64,000 nt of DNA from Tenebrionibacter intestinalis (GTDB lineage: Bacteria; Pseudomonadota; Gammaproteobacteria; Enterobacterales; Enterobacteriaceae), in the NCBI RefSeq assembly GCF_016632365.1, contig NZ_JAEPBH010000008.1:34057-98056 (forward strand), read 5' to 3'. Shown one piece after another: positions 1 to 6,968 of this stretch. The position numbers were made by a program, and so were the translations under genes. Positions within the stretch are counted from its first letter, which is position 1. Each line of letters opens with the position of its first letter. The notes under the pieces are model-generated. The model was not told where the DNA came from. It saw only the letters and a list, made by a program, of their open reading frames with translations, and did no database searches.

Positions 1-416
<416 letters not shown>

Positions 417-528
417 TTAGTTTACTCCCGAACCGGCGGGACTACAAAACACCGCACGCTTTGAGATAAAGAAACAAGGCATTATCCTTAACCGGTATCC
501 ATTCACTGAACCCAGGAAGACATTTATC

Positions 529-1107
529 ATGGCAAGGCAAAAAGTGATGTTTTTTCTGGCAGGCGGACTGCTGACTTCTGCCGCCTGCGCCGCGCAGGCG
601 GCAGAAGTCGGCCAGGTCGCCCGGCAGGTCAACGCGCTAAATCAACAGATGGAGCAGCTTAGCCAGCAGGCTATTAAGCTAAAACAGCAAAACGCGCTAA
701 ACGCAAAATCCACCACTGGCGTCTATCTGCTACCCGGCTCACAAACGCCGGCACAGTTGAAAAGCCAGTTAGGTATGCTGCAAATGTCGTTAACTCATCT
801 CACCGCCGTTGCGAACGGCGCCCGTGCAACGCTGAATATCCAGGGCGATAACAGTGGACCGCTGCCCGCCTTCACCGCGCAGGTGGTCTGGGGGCAGATT
901 ACCGGCACAACCGACAGCTACGACGAAGTGAATACGCACTCGCTTACGGTTAGCGCGCCAGCAAGCATTCTGGTACCCAGCGATGTCGCTATCCCGCTGG
1001 ACATGCCGGGCATCCAGCCCGGTCAGTTGGGCTTTGTACGCATTCACGCCATCCAGCCAACGGATGCCAACTGGCAAGCCCCGCCACGTTCCCCTTTCAG
1101 CCAGTAA
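529..1107 (+). CDS. yajI: YajI-like putative lipoprotein (DUF3251 type)
   Basis: 192-residue predicted lipoprotein of unknown function. A short hydrophobic N-terminus ends in a possible lipobox (LLTSAAC, Cys20), followed by a helical Q/N/K-rich stretch (about residues 28-60), which looks like a coiled coil. A compact C-terminal domain ends in LGFVRIHAIQP. The identification rests on this layout and on position: in E. coli yajI sits between nrdR and tsx in the same relative orientation. The start at 529 is preceded by AGGAAGAC. The lipobox is not ideal because Ser, not Leu, occupies -3, so export and lipidation are inferred. Confidence 0.75.
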   Translation: MARQKVMFFLAGGLLTSAACAAQAAEVGQVARQVNALNQQMEQLSQQAIKLKQQNALNAKSTTGVYLLPGSQTPAQLKSQLGMLQMSLTHLTAVANGARATLNIQGDNSGPLPAFTAQVVWGQITGTTDSYDEVNTHSLTVSAPASILVPSDVAIPLDMPGIQPGQLGFVRIHAIQPTDANWQAPPRSPFSQ

Positions 1108-1114
1108 TGGCCCT

Positions 1115-1136
1115 CTTCGCACCTGCGGGTGCGAAG
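1115..1136 (+). terminator. Hairpin after yajI
   Basis: A perfect 9-bp stem (CTTCGCACC, 1115-1123; GGTGCGAAG, 1128-1136) with a TGCG loop begins 8 bp after the yajI stop. Only a weak pyrimidine tail follows, so it may be a weak terminator or a 3'-end stabiliser. Confidence 0.5.
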
Positions 1137-1384
1137 CCTTCCGGCCGCCGGTTCCCATCGCCCTGAACCTGAACAAATTCAGCAAAAGCGGTAGAAGCGC
1201 GCCGTTTTGTCATTCACAGCCGTGAACGCAATCGATCACTTACGTAATATTTTGTGAACAGAGGCAGTCGCGTAAAAGGAATTTCTATCGGCGTTGCCTG
1301 GGGCTATCCTCTGCGTTAACGACGTAAAACGCAGGTTTTTATAACCCGGGCCAGCCGGTTAATTATTCAATACAGTGGCAACTT
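1137..1384 (+). promoter_or_regulatory. Probable former tsx promoter/leader region
   Basis: Noncoding stretch between yajI and the tsx signal-peptide remnant. It contains TTTTGTGAACAG near 1250, resembling a CRP half-site, and a TCAC-type half nearby. In E. coli tsx is controlled by CRP, CytR and DeoR, so this is probably the old tsx promoter. No site is good enough to place exactly. Confidence 0.35.
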
Positions 1385-1429
1385 ATTAAAAAAATGATGT
1401 TATCGGCTGGCGCGGCAATCGCTGATTAG
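1385..1429 (+). pseudogene. tsx: 5' remnant of tsx (signal peptide)
   Basis: Read from 1385 the codons give I-K-K-M-M-L-S-A-G-A-A-I-A-D-stop. This closely resembles the start of Tsx (M-K-K-T-L-L-A-A-G-A-V-V-A-L in E. coli), with the initiator changed to ATT. It lies on the strand and side of yajI where tsx should begin, and homology stops at the TAG at 1427. The rest of tsx resumes about 4.35 kb downstream. I infer that an insertion split tsx inside or just after the signal-peptide codons. The match is short, so confidence is moderate. Confidence 0.5.
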
Positions 1430-1590
1430 ACGTGAGATAAATACAAGGTATCCGTGAGATAATTATGGGACGTTAGGGGAACATGAGGGATTTCATGGTA
1501 GGGTTTTCTGTAAAAACGTTTCAATACTTGAAACTCGCTACGGACTCACAATTTCGAGCCGGAGCGAGTTAAAGTGAGTTCGCCGATACG

Positions 1591-2541
1591 CTAGGAATCT
1601 TGTCGCGAATGGTCGGCATTCATGTGTTCAATTTCATCCCGAATCCAGTCATCAGGGCCAATTTCTCGGTAGCCCGGAAGGTTAAATCTATCACGTAAAT
1701 GCATTATTCTTTCTTGAATATCATCAAGAATACCAGCCATATACCCTGCATGCACGATTCCAGAAGTTTCTGTATCGTCTGCAAGTGTTGAAAACCCATT
1801 GTTGATGCTCATTAAAGCTGAAAAGGCACCAACTTGTAAGCCAGCAATTTCTTGCTTGATATGGACTATTTTTTCTTCCGGTGTTTCACGTTGTACCCTA
1901 ACGCGAAATTTATCTTCAAGTTCTGTTTTTTCATCAATTAAACGATGTACCTTTGCTTTTTGTTCGGCAAGAGATTGGCGGTTAATTTCAAGGTCGGTTT
2001 GTAAGTCGGCTTTCTCTTTTTCATGCTTCGAAATCAACTCTTCTGCCAGCTCGACAAATGCAGCTTTATCACCTTCTTTTGCCACCTCGATAAGGGCACT
2101 TTTCTGATCGTCCGGCAGACGGCGGAACTGGCGTAATTCGCGGTAGCCGATACCCATGCGGGACATGGATTCAAGAGCTTCTTCACCGAAGGCGGTAAGG
2201 TTGGCAATATCCAAATCTGCCTTATCAACGGATATTCCTAGAACATTACAAAACTCATCCCATGTGCCCGAAAACTCCGAACCGTTCGGTGCCTTCTTGC
2301 CCTTTAGATTGCGATACAGCTTATTTTCTTTAACAAATGCCAGTTTAGAAGTCCGAACCGTTCGGGAAAATTGCTCAAATGCATCAGCCATCTGTGCCTG
2401 GCCTAGTAACTGGTTCAGCAGATCACGTTCGTCATTCATCTGGCTGCTGACAGTAGTCATCAGGTTCTGGGTGGCTTCCAGTTTAGGGTTTAGCGTCACG
2501 TCAGGAAGTAAGTTAGGTGTTGGTGATTTTTTTCTAGCCAT
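1591..2541 (-). CDS. Mobile-element protein with long coiled coil, function unknown
   Basis: 316 residues, not assigned to a named family. The N-terminus is basic (MARKKSPTPNLLPDV). A conserved-looking centre (about 85-150) contains SGTWDEFCNVLGISVD and MGIGYRELRQFRRLP, resembling small helical DNA-associated modules of phage and plasmid proteins. Residues 160-225 are rich in E/K/Q heptads and predict a coiled coil. The C-terminal helical domain ends in HSRQDS. It is last in a three-gene leftward operon, 30 bp after a ribbon-helix-helix-like gene. A role in partition, replication or regulation is possible but not shown. I saw no catalytic motif. Confidence 0.75.
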   Translation of the reverse strand: MARKKSPTPNLLPDVTLNPKLEATQNLMTTVSSQMNDERDLLNQLLGQAQMADAFEQFSRTVRTSKLAFVKENKLYRNLKGKKAPNGSEFSGTWDEFCNVLGISVDKADLDIANLTAFGEEALESMSRMGIGYRELRQFRRLPDDQKSALIEVAKEGDKAAFVELAEELISKHEKEKADLQTDLEINRQSLAEQKAKVHRLIDEKTELEDKFRVRVQRETPEEKIVHIKQEIAGLQVGAFSALMSINNGFSTLADDTETSGIVHAGYMAGILDDIQERIMHLRDRFNLPGYREIGPDDWIRDEIEHMNADHSRQDS

Positions 2542-2571
2542 GAGGTGTACCTATTTTGTTCAGTGAAAAAG

Positions 2572-2778
2572 TTAGTTCGTTGAGGGGATACCACGTTTAT
2601 ACAGTTCGCGACGCAACAAACGTTTAATCCACCCAGCTTTATTGTCATCGCCATCCTCTTTCATTGCCTTGGATAGACGCTCAGAAAGTTCAGCATCAAG
2701 TCGAAGCTGTACCACCAGGCGCTCCATCGGTTTCTCTTGAGTTGATACGGTGTTCCGACGGTATGTGGCAAATATCAT
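2572..2778 (-). CDS. Ribbon-helix-helix-like small protein B
   Basis: 68 residues. The core QLRLDAELSERLSKAMKEDG followed by DDNKAGWIKRLLRRELYKRG has the strand-helix-helix layout of Arc/MetJ-type DNA-binding proteins. It is a clear paralogue of the gene just upstream, with about 25 identical positions over 44 residues. Its ATG overlaps the upstream TGA as ATGA, suggesting translational coupling. The 316-residue coiled-coil protein follows. A DNA-binding regulator of this operon is the likeliest role; this rests on fold resemblance only. Confidence 0.75.
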   Translation of the reverse strand: MIFATYRRNTVSTQEKPMERLVVQLRLDAELSERLSKAMKEDGDDNKAGWIKRLLRRELYKRGIPSTN

Positions 2779-2948
2779 TTCAAAATTCCTCGGTTTATTA
2801 ATTCCTTACGTAATGTTCGCTTCATCCATCCAGCTATAGAGTCGTCACCATCCTGCTTTCTCGCCTCTTCAATGGCGTCTCTTAGCTCATTATCTAAACG
2901 TAACTGGAATGGTGCGCTGGCCTTCTTTGTACTCTTTTGTGTTGACAT
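2775..2948 (-). CDS. Ribbon-helix-helix-like small protein A (57 aa)
   Basis: Starts with ATG at 2948 and ends with TGA at 2777-2775. It reads MSTQKSTKKASAPF, then QLRLDNELRDAIEEARKQDG, DDSIAGWMKRTLRKEL and INRGILK. The shared core with the downstream 68-residue protein (QLRLD, DGDD, AGW, KR, RGI) shows a tandem duplication. The basic N-terminal tail and amphipathic strand plus two helices suit a ribbon-helix-helix DNA binder. It is first in the leftward operon and overlaps the next gene by 4 bp. Function is inferred. Confidence 0.7.
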   Translation of the reverse strand: MSTQKSTKKASAPFQLRLDNELRDAIEEARKQDGDDSIAGWMKRTLRKELINRGILK

Positions 2949-3016
2949 GTGAATTGTACCTAATTACATTTAAGTTGTCATTTGATTGTATATCACATCG
3001 AATGACAAAAACAACA

Positions 3017-3049
3017 AGGCCCGACTGTGCGGGAACACAAGCCGGGCCT
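3017..3049 (+). ncRNA. Structured leader, possible C4-like regulatory RNA
   Basis: AGGCCCG (3017-3023) pairs with CGGGCCT (3043-3049), and TGTG (3026-3029) pairs with CACA (3036-3039) inside it, giving a GC-rich nested stem in AT-rich surroundings. It lies between divergent operons, about 120 bp before a small phage-like gene. P1/P4-type elements carry short structured immunity RNAs in this position; the parallel is architectural only. It could instead be an attenuator. Confidence 0.35.
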
Positions 3050-3166
3050 CTGACCACCACCGTTAATAAGGCTAACGACAATGGCTACAAACAAGTTTAA
3101 CCATTCCAGCACAACAAACCAAGTTGGTGTGAGCAGTTCACTCTTGAGTAACCGGAGGGCTGCAAA

Positions 3167-3439
3167 ATGAAAGCTACCGCTAATTTCAGAGCCTGCCCTC
3201 ATGAGTCTCAGGGAACATCATGTGACATTCTGTTCATTAATGTGGATGCACCAAGCAATGAAATATGGGAAGCGGCAAGCAGTCGTCTTGATGCTGTCCG
3301 TCGCTTGAATGATGAACTGGCCGCCGCTTCTGGCGAGAAGGCAAGCCAGACATCTCTGGCTTTAGTCAACAGTATATTGTTGTCAGACGTGACCGCGATG
3401 GTTGATTTGCTGGGTGACAGGCTGTGTAAGCATGAATGA
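3167..3439 (+). CDS. Small phage-associated protein, function unknown
   Basis: 90 residues beginning MKATANFRACPHESQG. The N-terminal third has two Cys (FRACPHESQGTSCDIL). The rest looks like two helices (ASSRLDAVRRLNDELAAAS and LVNSILLSDVTAMVDLLGDR). The layout recalls small DUF3077-type helical proteins, but I would not assign it. A strong site (GGAGGG) precedes the ATG, and a perfect terminator follows the stop at 3472, so it appears to be a single-gene unit read from the structured leader at about 3017. Confidence 0.7.
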   Translation: MKATANFRACPHESQGTSCDILFINVDAPSNEIWEAASSRLDAVRRLNDELAAASGEKASQTSLALVNSILLSDVTAMVDLLGDRLCKHE

Positions 3440-3471
3440 TTAGTTAGATGCCATAATAATCTCCCCACCAC

Positions 3472-3499
3472 AGCCCCTCTGTCGAGGGGCTTCTTTATA
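3472..3499 (+). terminator. Rho-independent terminator after the 90-aa gene
   Basis: Stem AGCCCCT (3472-3478) and AGGGGCT (3485-3491), loop CTGTCG, then TTCTTTATAT. Typical intrinsic terminator. Confidence 0.85.
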
Positions 3500-3588
3500 T
3501 CTAAAGTACGTTAAAAAACATCCTCACCCCAAAGTCATATTCTTAATTCACGTTAGCAACCAGCGCTCAAATGCTCTGTAAGCCGTTT

Positions 3589-3637
3589 TGAGGTGCTATT
3601 GGTACATGTTCCAGTTTGTTACCAGTGAGGCACCTCA
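3589..3637 (+). promoter_or_regulatory. Nested dyad upstream of the Mor-like gene
   Basis: TGAGGTGC (3589-3596) pairs with GCACCTCA (3630-3637). Inside it TGGTA (3600-3604) pairs with TACCA (3620-3624). It ends about 55 bp before the Mor-like start. It may be a protein-binding dyad or an RNA control element. Confidence 0.4.
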
Positions 3638-3692
3638 TAAAGCTTTATAAAGGCTTTTTTGCGCACATCTTTACCGTTACCGGGGGGTGATT

Positions 3693-4220
3693 ATGATTAC
3701 AAGAGAGGGACTGTACGCTTCATCTGATACTTTGGGGGCAATGGGCGACGCTATCGAAGCGCTTTTAATAGACAGGGGGAATTCACAGCAACAGTCCTGC
3801 GGTGCAGCTAATCGTATTGTTGTGGGTATCTCGGACAGGCTTGGTGGTTGTCAGGGGTATATGCCAGAGCACCGTGAAAAAGCGCCTAAAGCCGTTTGCT
3901 TCCTGCATGAGCTGACTGAATCTATTGAGCAGGCATTAGAAACCATACCTTACTTTTGTTCACAGGCCGAAATACTCTCTCCCGCTATCACTGAGTGTCT
4001 CAGAAAAACGTTTTCCGGGGGGAATATTTATATCCCTATGGGGGCATCAAAGAACACCTTCGACAGGAATGCAAAAGTACTGGCTGATTTCTATCAGGGT
4101 ACTTCTATCTTTGAATTATCTAAAAAACACAGGCGTTCCATTCAGTACATTTATCAGATTATTGCCGCCGAACGTAAGAAAAACAAAGCACAGCGCGATA
4201 TGAAACAAGGGCAAATTTAA
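3693..4220 (+). CDS. Mor/C-family phage late-gene activator-like protein
   Basis: 175 residues from ATG at 3693 (GTG at 3687 is also possible; a GGGGG-type site precedes). The C-terminal ~100 residues match the Mor/C activators of Mu-like phages: the strand GGNIYIPMG, then FDRNAKVLADFYQGTSIFEL and the helix-turn-helix SKKHRRSIQYIYQIIAAE, with a basic tail. The N-terminal ~70 residues are longer than in Mor and unexplained; they hold several Cys (QQQSCGAANR, GGCQGY). Mor proteins bind imperfect dyads and activate middle/late promoters. Here the gene runs into the GpI-like gene with a 1-bp gap and has a dyad upstream, consistent with control of this small operon. Confidence 0.72.
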   Translation: MITREGLYASSDTLGAMGDAIEALLIDRGNSQQQSCGAANRIVVGISDRLGGCQGYMPEHREKAPKAVCFLHELTESIEQALETIPYFCSQAEILSPAITECLRKTFSGGNIYIPMGASKNTFDRNAKVLADFYQGTSIFELSKKHRRSIQYIYQIIAAERKKNKAQRDMKQGQI

Positions 4221-4221
4221 A

Positions 4222-4836
4222 ATGACAGATATCAATATTGGTAACTGGAGAACAGTTGAGATATTCCGGGCGGGAACACATACCGCGATGGCGGGACAGG
4301 AAATAAGCTTTTCCGGCGAGGATATCGACAACATGGCTGCGGCCTATAACGGTTATCGCCGCGCGGGTTATGGTGCGCCGCTGTGTCTGGGGCATCCGGC
4401 CAGTAACAGCCCCGCCTATGGCGAAACGACCGGACTGATAAGCAAGAATGGCAGGCTTTTCGCACTGGTAAAACCGGATGATACCCTGCTGGGGCTGGTA
4501 CGCTCAGGGCGTTACAAGAAAGTGTCTGCGTCATTCTATAAACCCGGCGAGGCCAGCAACCCGGCTGGCACCGGAGCCTGGTATCTTCGCCATATCGGTT
4601 TTCTCGGCTCACAGCCGCCAGCCGTTAAAGGGCTGGAGCAGGTGGAGTTTATGGAAAGCGCTTACCCGGCCTGTTTTGGTCACAATGAATCACACGTTTA
4701 TTTCTCAGAGTTCGACGGCATAGCTGATAGCCAGAGAGCAGCGCAGCACCTTTTAATAAAGGATGTGAGCGAAGCCTGCAACGTCTCCTATTCCGAAGCG
4801 CTCACCCTCACCACACCTTTTATCTGGAGTTATTAA
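4222..4836 (+). CDS. Short Mu GpI-like (head protease/scaffold family) protein
   Basis: 204 residues. It carries the conserved signature of the Mu I-type head protease/scaffold family: FRAGTHTAMAGQEISFSGED, GAPLCLGHPASNSPAYGE, GRYKKVSASFYKPG and WYLRHIGFLGSQPPAVKGL (residues 10-135). Full GpI proteins are much longer, with a scaffold half. Here only about 65 further residues follow (VYFSEFDGIADSQRAAQH) and they look unlike the usual Ala/Glu-rich scaffold. It is either truncated or a specialised short form. No portal, capsid or terminase gene lies nearby, so head assembly from this locus alone is impossible; interference with a helper phage is conceivable but speculative. Confidence 0.7.
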   Translation: MTDINIGNWRTVEIFRAGTHTAMAGQEISFSGEDIDNMAAAYNGYRRAGYGAPLCLGHPASNSPAYGETTGLISKNGRLFALVKPDDTLLGLVRSGRYKKVSASFYKPGEASNPAGTGAWYLRHIGFLGSQPPAVKGLEQVEFMESAYPACFGHNESHVYFSEFDGIADSQRAAQHLLIKDVSEACNVSYSEALTLTTPFIWSY

Positions 4837-4837
4837 A

Positions 4838-5431
4838 ATGAAACCTGTTATTTCCCTCATTGAAGCACTGAACGCCGTTAAAAATAACCTTACCTCCCTG
4901 AATGAGCAGAAAGAAAAGCTCTCTCGTCGCATTAGTGAGATTAACGGCGAAATAACCGCATTACAGGATATGCCGTTATCGCTTAATGACTACTGTTCCT
5001 TTATTCCTGAATATATTGAGCGATTCGGGCAGGAAGAATACCAGTCGTTTAAATATGCCCTTTGTAACTGTTCCGGTAATGAAGGGAACTCTGAGCAATG
5101 GGGCCGTCTGGAAAATGATTATGGCGACATTTCCGGTCTGCGCCGTCTGGTGGGGCTGGGTGGAAATCTCTCCCCGGCAGATACCGGGATGGCGGTTATG
5201 CGAAAGCTCTGCTTTTTCTTCCCGGAGGTGGTCGCCACCCGCCTGACCGAAGCGCTCAAAAAGGATAAAAGCGTGGCATGGGGTAATGACAAACTTCCCT
5301 CGCTGGCAGAGCGCCGTAAGACCGTGGCGGCACTGGTCAGCGAACGCACCGGGCTTGAAAGTGAACTGGCAGCCGTCAGCGAAGAAATTGCCGGGATTAC
5401 CGGAATCAGTGGCCTGTCCCTGACCGAATGA
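4838..5431 (+). CDS. Unrecognised coiled-coil protein of the phage cassette
   Basis: 197 residues, family not recognised. Residues 8-45 (NAVKNNLTSLNEQKEKLSRR onward) and 160-190 (SERTGLESELAAVSEEIAGI) are heptad-like and probably pair. The middle is acidic/aromatic (YCSFIPEYIERFGQEEYQSF) with an adjacent Cys pair (ALCNCSG). No signal peptide or membrane segment. It starts 1 bp after the GpI-like stop, so the two are surely co-transcribed. It occupies the place where a scaffold or decoration protein would follow in Mu-like phages, but I see no sequence support for that role. Confidence 0.7.
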   Translation: MKPVISLIEALNAVKNNLTSLNEQKEKLSRRISEINGEITALQDMPLSLNDYCSFIPEYIERFGQEEYQSFKYALCNCSGNEGNSEQWGRLENDYGDISGLRRLVGLGGNLSPADTGMAVMRKLCFFFPEVVATRLTEALKKDKSVAWGNDKLPSLAERRKTVAALVSERTGLESELAAVSEEIAGITGISGLSLTE

Positions 5432-5464
5432 CGCCTGTCGAACCACTCACTACCGGAGTGAACC

Positions 5465-5614
5465 ATGAGAAATAATGCATCTGTCGAATGGTCGTCTGTC
5501 AGTCCTGTAAATATGAATTCAGTGCGTGAAGACCGGAGCATATTAGATCCACCAGGCAGATATGTTTTGCCGCCTGACAGGGCTACAGAATCCGATGAAT
5601 CATTGCCGGAGTAA
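5465..5614 (+). CDS. Small ORF of 49 residues at the end of the cassette
   Basis: ATG at 5465 to TAA at 5614. It reads MRNNASVEWSSVSPVNMNSV, then REDRSILDPPGRYVLPPDRA and TESDESLPE. It is preceded by CCGGAG about 9 bp upstream and follows the coiled-coil gene by 33 bp. It is polar, Pro- and Ser-rich, with an acidic end, possibly disordered. Coding status is plausible because of the ribosome site and operon position, not proven. Confidence 0.45.
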   Translation: MRNNASVEWSSVSPVNMNSVREDRSILDPPGRYVLPPDRATESDESLPE

Positions 5615-5661
5615 AATATAAGCAATAACTTTTCTGTTGGTGTGATGATTATCGGCAGTAG

Positions 5662-5757
5662 CTTCCGTTCCGCCGTCAGCTTAAGCTGTCCATTCCTGAG
5701 ATTAAAAGAGCGCTGGAAGCTATCCTTGCCCGTAAGCGCCGGGTTGCTTACGACTGA
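5662..5757 (+). other. Possible C-terminal gene fragment at cassette end
   Basis: An open frame without a start reads LPFRRQLKLSIPEIKRALEA, then ILARKRRVAYD and stop. The basic helical composition looks coding and could be the tail of a transposase or other mobile-element protein, but I do not recognise it. It lies between the last cassette ORF and the resumed tsx sequence. Confidence 0.25.
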
Positions 5758-5820
5758 TAATCTGTAATTCCTTTGCAGTATCTGAAAAGCCGCACCGTGT
5801 CCATTTATCTCACGGATTGA

Positions 5821-6537
5821 AGCTTATTTATCGCGCGGTGGATCAAATCGCGCTTTCCGGTTCTTTTAACGCAGGAATATGAAACCTTCGCCAGAAAAGG
5901 CGCATTTGATTTCTATGGTTATACCGATGCCCTGCGCTTCTTCGGCGGCGGCGGCAACGCTCGCGGCATCCGAAACCACGGTTCCCCGTTGTTTATGGAA
6001 ATTGAGCCGCGTCTGTCTTTTGACAAACTGACTGGCGCGTTGGGCCGTTTAAAGAGTGCTGCTTCGCTAACAACTACGTTTATGACATGGGTCGTAACAG
6101 CGCCAATCTGGTATATGGGGCTGGATACCGACATTGATACCGGCCTGCCGGTGGGCCTGCTTGTAAACGTTTATGCCAAATACCAGTGGGAAAATTACGG
6201 CGCGGCTAACGAAGTTAGCTGGGACGGCTACCGTTTAAAAGTGAAATACGTTGTGCCGATGAGCGAACTGTGGGGCGGCAAACTGAGCTATGCGGGCTTT
6301 ACCAACGTTGACCGGGGATCAGACCTGGGCGTCCTGCCAAACCGCACCAGCTATTCCATTGCCTCCAGCCATATCCTGTCGCTGAACTACAGCCACTGGC
6401 GCTACGCGTTTGCGGCGCGTTATTTCCACAACGGCGGCCAGTGGGAAGATGGCGCGGGCCTGAACGTCGGCAAAGGCGATTTCAACATGAAGTCTACCGG
6501 CCAGGGCTATTATCGGGTGGCGGGTTACAACTTCTGA
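5821..6537 (+). pseudogene. tsx: tsx body, disrupted (nucleoside-specific porin)
   Basis: Tsx is the outer-membrane nucleoside channel. An open frame from the TGA at 5818 to 6537 reads [83 protein letters not shown] and ends [10 protein letters not shown], clearly Tsx. Between about 6035 and 6105 the Tsx sequence ([16 protein letters not shown]) is in another frame, so two compensating indels are present. The loop after SDLG is about 11 residues shorter than in E. coli. No signal peptide or good start is attached; only an internal TTG at 5989 or ATG codons exist. Possible weaker tsx homology begins near 5776. Non-functional as read. Confidence 0.85.
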
Positions 6538-6611
6538 CGCCAGAAAGCCGTCCTGAGGCGGTGGATGGATTTCTGGCCGAACCACGCAAAAATCAAATTG
6601 ATATGCATAAA

Positions 6612-6680
6612 GCGGGCAATCCCTTATTGTTGCCCCCTTTTGTTAGCAACCGGTGTGAAACCGCCGGGTTCTTTTTTTAT
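6612..6680 (+). terminator. tsx terminator region
   Basis: GGGCAA (6614-6619) pairs with TTGCCC (6630-6635), followed by CCTTTT. A second weak AACC/GGTT hairpin ends in a run of seven T at 6672-6678. Probably the original tsx terminator. Confidence 0.5.
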
Positions 6681-6865
6681 CCTGCAATACTAAAAACGCC
6701 GGCAACGTGCGGGCGTTACGCCTGGCAACCTGAGCGTAATGCCCGTCAGTAAAACAGCTAACGGGCTGTTTTCCAGGCCTGGCGCAATAACAGAAACGCT
6801 CTTTTACCACGTTGCAAAGAGCATCGTTGCGGTTAATGAGGCTGTTCGCCCGTCCAGCGCGCATA
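6681..6865. other. Intergenic, no gene seen
   Basis: E. coli has yajD between tsx and secF. I see no HNH-nuclease coding sequence here, so yajD is absent. Confidence 0.5.
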
Positions 6866-6901
6866 AAAAATCCGGAAATGGGTGAGCATTTCCGGATTTT
6901 T
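6866..6901 (-). terminator. Bidirectional terminator after secF
   Basis: A perfect 15-bp stem (6866-6880 with 6887-6901) with loop GGTGAG is flanked by A5 and T5, so it works in both directions. It ends the yajC-secD-secF transcript. Confidence 0.9.
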
Positions 6902-6968
6902 ACATAACCGCAGGAGGGTTCAAACCTCCTTAACTGACTGATATTACAAAGTGCGATTTTTCAATCAG

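Larger units (their letters stand above)
1430..5775. mobile_element. Mu-like phage-derived cassette inserted in tsx
   Basis: About 4.3 kb lies between the two tsx fragments and is absent from the usual enteric gene order. Contents: a leftward operon (57-, 68- and 316-residue proteins) and a rightward set (90-residue protein, terminator, Mor-like activator, GpI-like protein, coiled-coil protein, 49-residue ORF) with 1-bp gaps between the phage-like genes. Mor/C activators and GpI-type head proteases belong to Mu-like phages. No integrase, transposase, tail or lysis gene is present, so it is a remnant, a satellite or a cargo cassette. I could not find flanking direct repeats by eye; the borders are approximate, set by where tsx homology stops. 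Confidence 0.6.
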
